In this document: positions 24,861 through 36,803 of the stretch, piece by piece
Numbering within the stretch: the stretch's first letter is position 1
Layout: each line of letters opens with the position of its first letter
Assembly: GCA_964023205.1 (NCBI GenBank)
Contig: OZ026835.1
Span: 38,289,083 to 38,353,082 of the forward strand
Direction: 5' to 3'
Source of the DNA: Lutraria lutraria
Lineage: Eukaryota; Mollusca; Bivalvia; Venerida; Mactridae
Length of the DNA stretch: 64,000 nt
Notes under the pieces: model-generated
What the model saw: the letters and a program-made list of their open reading frames with translations, nothing else
Told to the model about the DNA's origin: nothing
Databases searched by the model: none
Position numbers and translations under genes: made by a program

Positions 24861-25710
24861 GTGCTTGATATTTTTCATGTTTGCATATGATAGAATTAGA
24901 AAATGTACAAAATTGAAAGTGATCATTAATAGTATAATCAGTCATTTTGTTTTCAATCAACAGTTCACTTCACTACAGATTTTTATCAAAATAAATATAC
25001 GTGCCAAATTATAAATACATGTATACAAGACTAGTACTCTAACCACAGATCTGTGGCGGCTTGACGATGTCACGGTGATATCAAGCTAAACTGCATAATA
25101 CTGATTAATTAAAGAAACTGACTTGCATGAACTGCATATGCACAAATTAATATCTACTACGAGGAAAGGTAAAAAATGGGAGAAAGTGGATTATTCGTTC
25201 CTCTGGCAAATTTTTTTTTTAAATGACACAACTCACAACCGATTGTTATATAAAATATTTAATGATGCCAGTAGCATTTTTCGAGCACTAGACTGGGAAA
25301 AAAACACTGATCTGCTGATATTGACCAACGAAGTGATTGTCTGGACGCTGTGTCTCGCGCAGGATGTAACTTATCGAACTTATTCTCCAGAAGCATTAAC
25401 TAGTAGCAGATCATTAACGTTCTTGAGTAGCCAACGATCGAGTAATTATTCTAGCTACCAGCGGTAAGCCTGAGCTGGCATTCCCGTGTAAAGCTTTGTT
25501 TGGAAGTTCTGTCTAATGACCAAGCTATTGCCTTATGGTTTGAAATAAAAGTTTTATGAAGAAATGTGTCAATTTTAAGTATTTAGCGCTTTATTGACAA
25601 AGAAAACATTTTTTAAAGTATGCTTTATGCCGCGAAATACAAATGGATATGATAAAATAGCAAAATACTTATGTATGGTTCAATAAGACAATAAGAACTT
25701 TGTGAAAACA
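24861..25710. other. Spacer between tRNA-Thr and the adhesion-like receptor
   Basis: Probably holds the receptor promoter. A 114-codon open frame (25123-25467) has no recognisable domain and is not called a gene. Confidence 0.4.
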
Positions 25711-27915
25711 ATGAAGCCGATTTATTTGACATTCGGGATGTGGTTGGTGTCAGTGACAATACACAGCCGGGTGGTTGGAACAGATGACAAAGTCGTTCAC
25801 AACATAAGTAGTGTAGAAAATTCACTTTTCATTAATATTACAGATATTGTCTCCAACCAAGTGGTTAATGAGACTCTAACAATGAGTTCGAAATTTGACA
25901 TCGATTCCGAATATTGTTCGGAATCAAGTAAGTGTAACAAAAGTTCCGAATCACACAGATGTTCCTGTGATGAATTATGTGCAGTTCTAAATGACTGTTG
26001 TCGCAATGTCGACAATGTGACGAATCTAAACATGTCAGAAGAGCAATTTTCGTGCTCGAATATAAAAGGTATAGGTAAACTTCTGTTAGTAACCAAGTGT
26101 GCTGGTGATTGGGAGGATACAAGAACAATTTCGTTGTGTGAGCAACATCCGTCTGAGGAAGATACATTGTCTAGGGTCATAGTGTCCCATAAGACAGTTA
26201 AAGGACTCGTTTACAAAAACATGTACTGCGCATTATGTAATTATGTAAACGATTACATCTTTTGGATTGCTGTTTTTCTGTGCGATGTATCAAACCACAC
26301 AGATACGGACTACGTGAACATTTCGAACTGTGAATTAGCTATGGAAAAGCCAAATGGCTACAGATCTTACCGTGATTGCGAATTACATTCAAGTGACATT
26401 ATTTCAGACTGTCCCGCTGATTACAACAATACCAGAACTAAAGAGAAATGCGAACAAGGCAACACTCTATTGGTTTACTATGACACCGCATATTCAAAAT
26501 TCAAAAACGAGTATTGTGGAGTATGTAATGGCTATACAAAAAAATTGACCTGCGTATCGGAAATATCTGTTCAAATGGATAAGCGGCATTGGCAATTTTA
26601 CTCTTATCGAATGCTGGTTGATTTCAATGTAAAACAAACAGTTGAAAAGTTTGTCAATCAGAAAGTTGAAACTCGCTTACCATTTAAAGACTGTCGTGAT
26701 GACCAACTGTACGATCCTCTCTCTAGGGTCTGCAGGGATATAATATGCCCAGAAAACACAGAACCATCTAAAGGCAAGTGTTTGCTATATGAATTACCAA
26801 ATGGACCACTTCTGGGCTTTGCAAATGACACAAACGTTTCAACGGAAACTACACAATGCCATTTAAGTAAAGTAAACCCAAATGAATTTGAATTTCTAAA
26901 TGTCACTAATCAAATTATATTTCGGAATAGAATATACAACGACACGGAATATTTAAAGTATGGGAACGATTTCTTCTTGTGTATGAACTTAAGTGTGGCA
27001 CCACCACATTGGCGGTATATAACAGCTAGTGATAAGATTGAACGATACATGTCTTTTGTCGGACTTATTATATCTATTGTATCATTGTCAATTACAATAC
27101 TCATATATCTCGTATTAACAGACCTTTTAAACATTCCTGGTAAAAATCTAGTCAGTCTGTGTATTTCGATATTAATGTCGCAATTGCTTTTTCTTGTCTC
27201 TCCACATTTTCACGGGGGGGAAGTAGCATGCAAGATAGTTGCAATATTGATGCATTTCTTTTTCTTAGCTGCTTTTTCATGGATGAATGTAATTGCTTTT
27301 GACCTTTTTAGGACATTTTCTAACCAAACGGTAGTAAGTAGCCGAGAAGGCGCATCAACAAAAAAGTTTCGTTTCTACAGTTTATACAGTTGGTGTATTC
27401 CCCTAATAGTAGTATTAGTAGCTATCTTGCTTGACTTTGTTATTGAAAATGTGAATGATTTCCAACCGCATTATGGGACAGGGGTGTGTTGGATTTCCTC
27501 AACAAATGCTCTGTTGCTGTTCTTTGTAGGACCTTTAGCGCTGTCTAAGCTTTTTGATATAGTTGCGTTTGGCGTTGTTGCATATTATATCACAAAAACT
27601 AAAAGGCAAGGCGCCACAGTAACGGAAAAAGCGAATTCACGTACATTTATCATTTATATTAAACTATCATTTGTTATGGGATTAACTTGGATATTGGCAT
27701 TCGTTGCAAACTTTACAAGAAACAGTATAATTTGGTATTCCTTCATACTATTTAATACATTACAGGGCTTGTTCATTTCAATCAGTTTTATTTGTACACG
27801 AAGGGTTTTTCGATTAATCAAATCCAGATATAACATGACGTTATCAAAGTCATTCAATAGTCTACAGTCTACTCATACTACATCCATATCTTTGAGAAAC
27901 ATTGAATACCAATGA
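25711..27915 (+). CDS. Intronless class B/adhesion-like GPCR with somatomedin-B-like domain (Methuselah-like)
   Basis: A 734-residue membrane receptor in one exon. The frame stays open a little upstream, but the first ATG is 25711. A hydrophobic N-terminus (~1-18) is a likely signal peptide. Residues 69-115 have the somatomedin-B cysteine pattern: C69, C75, C84-x-C86, C90, DC96C97, C115. The ectodomain to ~440 is Cys-rich with many Asn sequons. Seven helices lie at roughly 446-468, 479-497, 508-531, 559-578, 599-625, 647-669 and 674-696. Class B marks: Cys507 and Cys593 as the extracellular disulfide, SWCIP in helix 4, MGLTWIL in helix 6 and FNTLQGLF in helix 7. No HL/S-T autoproteolysis (GPS) motif is visible before helix 1, unlike most adhesion GPCRs. 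Ligand unknown. A candidate AATAAA is at 28340. Confidence 0.87.
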   Translation: MKPIYLTFGMWLVSVTIHSRVVGTDDKVVHNISSVENSLFINITDIVSNQVVNETLTMSSKFDIDSEYCSESSKCNKSSESHRCSCDELCAVLNDCCRNVDNVTNLNMSEEQFSCSNIKGIGKLLLVTKCAGDWEDTRTISLCEQHPSEEDTLSRVIVSHKTVKGLVYKNMYCALCNYVNDYIFWIAVFLCDVSNHTDTDYVNISNCELAMEKPNGYRSYRDCELHSSDIISDCPADYNNTRTKEKCEQGNTLLVYYDTAYSKFKNEYCGVCNGYTKKLTCVSEISVQMDKRHWQFYSYRMLVDFNVKQTVEKFVNQKVETRLPFKDCRDDQLYDPLSRVCRDIICPENTEPSKGKCLLYELPNGPLLGFANDTNVSTETTQCHLSKVNPNEFEFLNVTNQIIFRNRIYNDTEYLKYGNDFFLCMNLSVAPPHWRYITASDKIERYMSFVGLIISIVSLSITILIYLVLTDLLNIPGKNLVSLCISILMSQLLFLVSPHFHGGEVACKIVAILMHFFFLAAFSWMNVIAFDLFRTFSNQTVVSSREGASTKKFRFYSLYSWCIPLIVVLVAILLDFVIENVNDFQPHYGTGVCWISSTNALLLFFVGPLALSKLFDIVAFGVVAYYITKTKRQGATVTEKANSRTFIIYIKLSFVMGLTWILAFVANFTRNSIIWYSFILFNTLQGLFISISFICTRRVFRLIKSRYNMTLSKSFNSLQSTHTTSISLRNIEYQ

Positions 27916-28339
27916 ACTTGTCTGTTATAGATGATTCATACAAGTTTAATTTCGACCAGGGACACTGTATTAGCATACACGTATTGCAATGTATTCAAAG
28001 AGTCCCGTTTTCGACTATGTACAAACATATTATTACTGACTGAATTAGGCTAGACAAAATGACCATGTTTACGCTTATTTGACCCGCAATGTTTGTTGGT
28101 CGAATAACCCTTTTCTATTCTTTTTCTAAGCACATTTTGTGAGAATTTGAGGTACGATTTATAGCAAAATATGTTAGTACTGTACCAGGATCGGTCGTGT
28201 TTACAACCGTATATAAACACGACTATTTTGTCTGGCTTTACGATTTACTAGTCTTCAATACATTGTATTTTTCATGCCATTTGTAATTTAATGTATGTAA
28301 TTGTATTTTCACACGGCCTTAGCGCCTACTGATTACAAA

Positions 28340-28345
28340 AATAAA
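28340..28345 (+). terminator. Candidate poly(A) signal of the adhesion-like receptor
   Basis: AATAAA, 425 bases after the stop codon. Confidence 0.4.
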
Positions 28346-28395
28346 CTTATATAATATAATATATCAATGTTACGCACATGTACATCCATAGTATG

Positions 28396-28974
28396 TACAG
28401 GATGTTTCATAATATGTGATGAGCGTCAAAATTCACAGTCACATTCATGTTATAACGCCACTTACGAGAACGTTGTTTTCTAAAACGGCGACATCTAAGC
28501 AATGTGCAGAAATCAGACAGTTTTACTCCGAGAGCCTTTTTCCCCAGTTGCTGTTGCGCGAACAATGCAATAAATTAACCCAGGTTTCCTAAAGATTTAT
28601 ATTCACCAAGCTGCAAATGCTTGTAGGCTAGTTAAGAGATTCAAAAATTTCAGAATCGGTAAAAAAACAGCGGAAAACATAAAACAGACTCAACGTCATT
28701 TTGGAGCAAAATGGACGTCACATCGAACATCTCGAGGGCTCAGCGCAACACTATCGTAGCTTGTTCTTATTTCAATATGAGTTACGACACTCTTGCGTTG
28801 AGCCCTCGATCTGTTGTAAAAATTGTAAATAGTGCACTTATGTGAAAAAATAAGTTATAGGTCTGTAATTTTCTGAACAAGAATTTGTATTTATCCCCTT
28901 TGAATGTGTTTTTAAATCAAGAAAAAACGGCTGATGCAATAAAAAGTTGTCACATATTATGAAACACGCCTGTA
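28396..28974 (+). mobile_element. Deleted mariner-like transposon
   Basis: TA-flanked with inverted ends: TACAGGATGTTTCATAATAT at 28396 and, on the other strand, TACAGGCGTGTTTCATAATA from 28974; they differ by one indel. Codons from 28686 read RLNVILEQNGRHIEHL, like the C-terminal end of mariner-type transposases of invertebrates. A stop codon directly precedes this stretch and the rest of the transposase is missing. Confidence 0.65.
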
Positions 28975-28989
28975 CTTCTGTATATTCCA

Positions 28990-29272
28990 CTGGCGTGGCT
29001 TCCTATAGGCACTGTAGGCAGTGCCTACACTTTTTCTAACAAACAAAAAAATAACAATGCGAAAAACGCAAAAAAATGAATGGTTAGGGGCTGGAAGAAT
29101 GGACCATCAGAGTACATAAAGCATATATATAAACAACGCGTATGCAGAACTGCAAGAACTTCATATTAAAATATTTTAGGCTGAAGCACACCTGAAAATG
29201 CTGCAGAACGCGTGAAAAGATGCCCACTTAGAAAGATGCCTACACATTATAATAGGACAAGCTACGCCCCTG
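28990..29272. repeat. Dispersed repeat with weak inverted ends
   Basis: GGCGTGGCTTCCTATAGG at the left is partly complementary to AGGACAAGCTACGCCCCTG at the right. TGCCTACAC occurs near both ends. Confidence 0.4.
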
Positions 29273-30033
29273 ACAGTCACAGACATAATTTATATAAAAA
29301 AAAACATGTTTTTATCATAGATTTAACAGACACAAACAGTAGGTAGTCATGCTTATTTATAGGAAGAAATATGTGAATTTGATACCTTATAGACATTTAT
29401 GTGTTCGGAATATTTAAGTACATTAGACGCAGTTTCTCACTAAAATGAATCATTTTACAGTTTATATATACTTCGATTTAAATAGTATTCTTAAAAAATT
29501 AAATAACACGATAAATAACCCAATGTAGCATGTAGGGTTCAAGGACAAACATTCCTTGTTCTTACCTTAATATCTAAGGGAAGCAACTCGAACTGACTTT
29601 TGAATCCAAAATAAATTTTCCCACGGTCTTCATACACATCTTTACATATTATCGTTTTTGTGAATATAATCAGCTAAATGAATGTTTGACTTTTAGATAG
29701 GGATATTAGTGAGGGTGTTAAATTAATGATTTGAGGCAGAAAAACAGGAAAATAAAGTCAGAATCACATTTTGTGTTTTTTAATAAGGGAGATAATTTGA
29801 ACGTAGTGGTATGGTAATTTGGTGCAAAATTATCCGTAATCTGAAAATAATTTCTTCAATATTTCTTAGATTCTTGGTCTTAGGATGATATTAAATGCAT
29901 ATTTATATACAGTTATCTTTAAATAGGCTATACAAACAGAAAAAATTATCGAATTTCAGAATTTGAATTTGAACAATATTATAGGCATTTGAGTGAAGGT
30001 TATTTTTTTCGGCTCAAAATTGTTTGTTAGGAC

Positions 30034-33000
30034 CAGGGATGCTATATTACAGGGATACGCAACGGACGGAAACTGGCTGAAAAACAGTGCCTAGGGATAT
30101 TCACGCGAGAGCGCATGCGCATGCATTTACCATTAATGTCGTTATCTAGCAGATAAAAGATGGGTCAAATATTCTCTTCAATCGGCTTAAATAAATGTTG
30201 TTTTTGCATAGAGTTATTTATATATTGATCTTAAGGTGTTAAATATTTTACAGATGTTGTAATTTTGTTTCCAAATATTAGTGGTTCTAAAGATTTCCAA
30301 GTTTTTGTGACCGTTCGAAAATCAAACTGGCGTGATAATTTGACCGAAATGGTCGCATAATAGAAAATGTCAGTTTTTTGCGACAGCTTTAGTACGTGAA
30401 GATATTCTTAATTTCACGATATTTTGTCGTGGTTGAAGTGTGACATACTTCTATATTGGCGGCATAACTATATTGTAATGTTTTATTTTGTTATAATACA
30501 TAATTTCGCGATCGATTGGGACCCTGTTTTTACAATTTACAAAATGGAGGCCTGATCTGACGAGGAAAATATTGCACTTTTTGCGACATCATTTGTATGT
30601 GAAGATATACTCTATATCAAAATTTTCTTCCATAGTTTGACAATTATACACGTCGATATTGGCGGCATGATAATATTTTCATGCTTACTTTTGTAAAAGA
30701 ACACAATTTCGCGATTGATCATGACCCCATTTTTACGATTCAATTCAATGGCGGCCTGATCTGACGAGGAAATTATTTCACTTTTTGCAACACCATTTGT
30801 ATGTGAAGATATACTAAACATAAAAAATGTCTTCCATATTTTGAGACTGACGCACGTCGGTATTAACGGCATAACAATAATTTCAAAAATTATTTTGCTG
30901 TAGTACCTTATTTCGCTCTCGATAATGATCCATTTTTACCGGTGCATAGCAAAACGAAAAAGCATCATATAAGCACTAATCTACATAGATTCTAGCGCAA
31001 ACCAGAAACAATGTAACCCGAATATATTATTTGGTATGCACATATTTTCACACCTATAATTCGAAATCGTCAATTCATAACAATGGCTGATTGAGAATCA
31101 ACTGGCATGTGACAAACAATATGTACATCAATTCATTACGAAGCGTGTCAACAGTTTAATTTTTCAGATTGAGTAAAGTCAAACAGTTAATTCATGACTC
31201 GTACAACATTATATACATACATAATATGAAAACATTATAGAATACGTGCATACATGCCTTTCCATACAGAAATATAAGATACAGATCAATTCTTTAAATA
31301 TCTACTACATTTACAATTGTCAAGTCAAAGTCTTGAAATAATGACGGTATAATATTACGTACATTATAATGCTAACAGAATTCCAGTTATTCTATATATG
31401 TTTATAATGAAGAAACATTACTTTAAAGTTGGTTGCTATTTATTTAAAGCTTTTGAAAGATGAACGTTAATGATAAATAACTTACAAATATAATAATATG
31501 TGAAAATCTACTGTATTTCTCTTGTCTTAACTTTGTCCTGTATTTATACATTTATTTATTTTATGATTATTGTGATTTTATTGTGTACATTACCCGAATA
31601 CTGTTTGTACAATGTATATAATTGTTTATATCAATGTGTCCTTGTTACACAAGATTTAATAAACGTATGTTCTGTTCTGTTTAATCTTATTCAATATTTA
31701 TCTGGTAATGTACATCTTTAATGATGGGTTAATTTAGTTGTAAGGTCGACTAAATTATGGTTTTATGCTAATCGCCACGAATATTTCACTGTGATCTGAG
31801 GTACTTGACTTGTTTTTGTATTTGCTAAAATAATATCAGTTTTTCAACAATGATTAATTACTGTCATAATCAATACGATGTGAACATGTTGGTTTAAATT
31901 ATGACATTAAATTTTATTGGTGGAACCCTGTTGTTTCCAATTAATGGTCACACACCGTGACCTAATGCATTCAAATGACTTGTGCAGCTGTGAAAACAAT
32001 GTAGATTTATGAAACATAGACTACCCCATACTGTTTTCCATCCGGATGTATTGATTGTTTCCTTGTAATCAGTAAAGATCGTGACCGATATTATGATTCT
32101 GACTATACGAGGGCATATCGTACGCCATTTTGGCGGAAGATTAAAAGTTACAGATTAAGTCTTTGGCTAATAAAATTGATACGCTATAATACAGACATAC
32201 ATTATGAAAAACAAAGATCAATAACAAGATAAAGTTGTTCATTAATACAAATTTATACGAATCAAAATTACAAATAACAAACCTTTCACCATAAAATGTA
32301 TAACATTTCTTTCGTACAAAACATTCATGATATATAGCATTTATTTAAATAAAAGTTTAACTATATGAAAATTTCTTCTTCAGCTGATAAATAGAAAAAA
32401 GTTCCACGATACAAAATTAAATTTGGTCTTGAGTTGATAAATCGAACAAAACTTTCATGATATAAATATTTGTTATACAAATTTAATTCAAATGTTTAGC
32501 ATTCGATCGTACATTTTTTCATAATATAAAAGTTTCTTTCACGAATTTAAGTCAAATTTTAGCATTCTATCGTACATTTGTTGTCATGATATAACTTTTC
32601 TTTCACAAGTTCATTCCGTGAAAATTTTGCCTTCAGCTGATAATTCGAAAACAAGTTTAACGACATAAAATTTAATTGTACAAAACTTTCATAATGTAAT
32701 ATACTACATGTATTTCAATGTTTCATACATATTTTCATGATATAAACGTTTCTTTTAAAAATTCAATTTAAAATTAAAAAAATACAGTGAAAATTTCGTC
32801 TTGAGCCAGGTATAGCATCACTGCTTGAGCTCATAAATCAAACAAAACTTTCATAACGTAAACATTTCTTTCCTACAAAACTTACATAATATAAGTATTT
32901 CTTTCTCAAATTCAATTTAGAAAAAAAATAAGTTGTTAAAATTAATAACAAACAAATAAAAACTACGAGGAACTTGAGTCGATCATGGACCACTAATGTT

Positions 33001-33153
33001 ACTTTTTGTCAATTATCGATTCTTTGTGTTATTTTCATGATAATTTCGGCAGTTTTGATACCTTTGCTTTCATTAACTAGCCTAGGCACTGATAATCGAT
33101 AGTTGATCAGTGGATGATAAGCGGTTGCACATCCCTGTAATATAGCATCCCTG
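30034..33153. mobile_element. 3.1 kb TIR element with 7-bp target duplication
   Basis: The first 23 bases at 30034 are the exact complement of the last 23 at 33153 (CAGGGATGCTATATTACAGG and three more), and similarity continues for about ten bases. Flush direct repeats TTAGGAC flank it (30027-30033 and 33154-33160). No transposase frame survives. The left third has about three units of ~205 bp (anchor TATGTGAAGATATA near 30594 and 30800, and a diverged one near 30390). The right third (~32280-32900) is a run of degenerate ~50-60 bp units around TTTCATGATATAA and TTTCTTTC. It looks non-autonomous; CAGGG ends recall hAT, but hAT elements duplicate 8 bp. Confidence 0.85.
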
Positions 33154-35937
33154 TTAGGACATAACAACATGTATAAATAGAAAGTGAAAACAAATTATGT
33201 ACAACCAATTTGTAAACCTGTAACTACCTCTGCAGACAGTCGACCAAACAACGTTGTAGCATTTTAGAGTGCTTGATAGCGAATTCACATCGAAAATAAA
33301 TGAGAACATTTAGAAACAAAATAATGATAACCATAAAATTGAAGCTGGATAAACAAATCAAATGGTGTAAAATGATACCAATATTTTACATGGTAATGGA
33401 CAAATATTATAGACACATGGAAACATTTATGCAAATTTACTAAGCATGCATCAAGACAAGCTGCTAAATGTAGCTGTCATACATGATATATTGCACTAAG
33501 AGCATTTGTTGAAAGATTTAAGCGATCGACTTAGTGAAATGATCGCATTGTCAATTACTAGTACAATGTATGTGTCTTTGTAAAAGCAATCAAATTTTGT
33601 ATTTCTAGCATTTGAGAAAAATTTGGATGGGCATATCTATCGAATAACTAAGTGTATTTGGAAAATAAATTTTCAGATAATTTTCTTGACATTTAATGTT
33701 TAAGGAATTTCGGTAATCATGATTTATACGACTAATAAAACTCTTATTTAAAAAAAAACGAGATATAATATCAAGTCTATGTTTGAAGGACGTTAATTTG
33801 TTCATAGCATGGTGTGAAATAAGTTCAAATAACATATTGTATGATATTAACAGTTTGTTAATGCCATTAATCTGACTGCATCAGCTGTTAACAAGACTTT
33901 CTCACATAATTTTCTACATCTGCCATGTATTTGGTAAACAAGTTCCTTTTCCATGTCGCAGTTCATGTCTAAGTAAGTTCAGTTTCCACGAGTACTTTCA
34001 TTAAATATTGGTTTCTTCTCGTAGATATTGTTATTAAGAAGAAGTATACATGTGCATGAGTACGTTCAGAATCGTAATTTATTCAGTGCATTAACGAATG
34101 GACTTCCTTCAATTAGTATGTAATTAGAATGCCATTAATGATAGAGCCACACCAAAGGTCTGTAAACATACTAACCAATCAACATAACAATGATACATGA
34201 TTTTGAGATTAAATATCATTACCATATGATTCAAACCATTTAAAGCAACCAGGTTAAGTGATTATAAACTTTTTTTTATTAGATTTATGATAAATAGGAA
34301 TGGTTAGAGTACATAAACAAATACGTTAGTTTGATAGTTCTAATTAGTAGTCCATTTGTTCGAATTCTACACAGCATGTTTATTTGATGAAGAATATTCA
34401 GCTGTTCTCATGTGTATAATAAAAATAATCCTCGCTTTAATATTTTCAGTATTTGATTGAACATTCTTATGTTTATAGATTAGATGATGAACAATACTCG
34501 TAGGTAGACATTTTACTTGGGTAGTTTTGAAACAAGTTACCTTTAATACTATGTTGTTTTATACTCATATCAAAAGGCAAATCACATGACAGGAAAACAC
34601 CCATAACAACAAAACTGTAATCAAGTAACTTAAAACATATTTTTCTTATAATGAGATTCATGTGTCGTTGAAGTTGATAAATTGAAGACGTTTGTTGTAT
34701 CTTCTAGCCAGATAGTTGTGCAGTTGGCTAAGGAAATGAGGTAGGTGTTGAGGGTAGAAGCTTGTGGGTTGATGTCAAGGATTAGGAGTCGATTGTACAG
34801 CTTGCCAATTGCTATTGCGGATAGTGGATTATTTGTTGTCGTTGAGGGGTGTAGTATTTGTGTTGTCAATGGCATTCACTGTAAAGAACCTAAATAATCG
34901 TTAGATACTCAAACAACAATGTTATTTTATACATCATCGGTGATATAAATAATTAATTAATTATCAATCAAATATTTTATCAAGTGTGTTTCGTACTCAT
35001 TGATTCAAGTAAAAAAAGCTCTGAAATTTGGCTTTGTACAGAACAATAATTAAACTAGATGCCCAAGGGCAACATGTCGAGCCAGCTGTCAAGAAAGCTT
35101 GTGACCTTGACCTTTGGGCAACAAGTATGGGTGATGTTCATGATACATCATCTCACAATCGGAACTCCTCGGCGTTTGTCTAAAGAAAGTGCCTCGGACA
35201 TAATAGGCAGGCGCCATTTTGTTGTAGTACTTCACAGGCTACTTTCCGCCATGGCTGACCCTGGGAGTACAACGACGGAAACAACCTGTTTCTCTTTCCA
35301 TGGAAATATAATGTCCATTCATTCAATCGTCGAACGATAAAAACGTCTGAAAGTCTGAAATTCTATGAAAACGAGTACCAAGTAATCAAGTATGGAAAAA
35401 GTAGTTACCGGATACCAAATAACCAAAATTTGTAACCCTACCCTTATGTACGAGGCGTATTTGTAAGTTACGGAAATACCCAAGTAGTTACAATTGATCA
35501 TCTCATTGAATTAAACTTTTATATCAAGTTATTTCAAAATCCTTGAATGCAAACAGAAGGTACAGCCCAGACAAGAAAATACATTTGACCGAAAAAGTAA
35601 TACAGCCCTTAAAAGGAAAATCCGGACGGATTTACTAACAGACTTAAACTACAGGGCTATAGATAAATATTTGGGCAAGGGGTATTTTACCCCTTAAATG
35701 TTTTTGTGTGGATATTTACAAATTTTTAAAGGGTAATGACAATCATGGGAACCACTCTAAAGGGTATTCACTTATAAGCACAAACTAAAGCTTTACCTTT
35801 TAAATGTACTTTGTTGTTTTGTGTTCTTCTATATTTAATGCATGCAACAGCCTCATGAACATGTTTTGCATTCAGTGAAGAATGTACATGTAGCTTATAT
35901 GCTAAACCTTTAGGAAAACTAACTAACTAACTTACAG
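33154..35937. other. AT-rich region without recognised genes
   Basis: The minus-strand stretch 34630-34875 (81 codons) is somewhat richer in G+C but matches nothing I know. At 35075-35115 the bivalve repeat GTGACCTTGACCTTTGG occurs. A dispersed repeat copy lies at 35650-35905. Confidence 0.4.
35650..35905 (+). repeat. Dispersed repeat, copy 2
   Basis: Starts AGGGCTATAGATAAATATTT, continues GGGCAAGGGGTATTTTACCC and ends near CATTCAGTGAAGAATGTACA. It is the inverted counterpart of 22985-23285. Confidence 0.65.
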
Positions 35938-36000
35938 ACATGCAACTACCATTGTGGCAACTACATTGAGCTGACTGCAAACGGGCTCGACTACGATGTT
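35938..36000 (+). CDS. Candidate 63-bp coding exon (possible upstream exon of the BEN-like gene)
   Basis: AACTTACAG precedes and GTAAGT follows an open 21-codon stretch containing TCNYHCGNYIELTANGLDYD. Both ends are phase 0, as is the acceptor at 37922, so the two could be joined. No family is recognised, so this could be chance. Confidence 0.3.
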
Positions 36001-36269
36001 GTAAGTATCAGTTTACAAAATAATACACTTACATTTATAACATATGTTGAATTAACTTATGTTAACTTTTGCTTACATGTAGTTATATAAGTATGAACTG
36101 ATTAACATTTTACAAATAACATAATTTTAGTTTAATATGAAACTAAAGCTTGTCACAGGAGTGACGAATACCCCCCCCCCACACACACCACTTTGACACT
36201 GAATGTTTAAAACCTGAGGTACAAAGGTTTTTCAGTTATGTTATCTGCTATTATTTAGAGATGCAAACT

Positions 36270-36720
36270 TGATTTCTTTCGAGAAGCAGTTTTAACCAGG
36301 GTCTTACGTATAACAAATATTTTGAAAATCCACCCATAGATGATGAAGTTACAGAGCAGATACAAAAGATATAACCTTTAACCTGTGTGACCTTGACCTA
36401 GGAAGTACAGACCTGGGCCATTGAAAGACGAAAATACCACATAGTGGTGAACAGTTCAGCCAAATATTTCAGAAATTCACCCATTGAGGACAAAGGTACT
36501 GAGCAGAAACAAAAGAAAGTACTAATCTCTAAGTCTGACCTTGACCTTGAAGGTATGGAACTGAATCTTGCACGGTAAATATTCTCACGCATAAATTAAC
36601 ATTTCTGCCGAATATTTCTAAAATCCACCAATAGACTTTAGAGTTGTAGGTCCAAAGGCACGCACACATGGACAATGTGACTCCAGTAAACCCCATCTAA
36701 ACTTTGTTTGGTTAATCATG
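36270..36720. repeat. Tandem array of ~150-bp bivalve-type units
   Basis: About three diverged units, each with ATATTT..AAAATCCACC.ATAGA followed by GTGACCTTGACCT or CTGACCTTGACCTTGAA. It adjoins the tRNA-like sequence and may be the body of a tRNA-derived SINE. Confidence 0.55.
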
Positions 36721-36722
36721 AA

Positions 36723-36803
36723 AGTCAGATCGGGATTCGAACCCGAATCTCCCCATAGCCAATTACTGGCCTGGGTTGCTCTATCCAATTAAGCTATCTG
36801 ACC
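36723..36803 (-). tRNA. tRNA-like sequence, probably a pseudogene or SINE head
   Basis: On the minus strand the acceptor GGTCAGA pairs with TCTGACT, the D arm GCTTAATTGGATAGAGC includes an A box, and TCGGG-TTCGAAT-CCCGA is a perfect T arm with B box. The centre is about 8 bases too long and gives no 5-bp stem with a 7-base loop and U33, so no anticodon is assigned. The neighbouring GACCTTGACC repeats favour a SINE. Confidence 0.5.

Larger units (their letters stand above)
27916..30033. other. Intergenic region with transposon remnants
   Basis: Begins with the receptor's probable 3' UTR. It contains a mariner-like remnant (28396-28974) and a repeat with ends CTGGCGTGGCTTCCT / AAGCTACGCCCCTG (~28990-29272). 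No gene is recognised. Confidence 0.5.

Noticed and set aside
25123..25467. 114-codon plus-strand frame upstream of the adhesion-like receptor
   Set aside because: No domain, no splice logic and AT-driven composition; likely chance or promoter sequence.
34630..34875. 81-codon minus-strand frame with balanced composition
   Set aside because: Looked like a possible exon, but no family recognised and no paired splice sites.
35059..35340. 93-codon plus-strand frame
   Set aside because: Its first third is the GTGACCTTGACCTTTGG dispersed repeat, so it is not a gene start.
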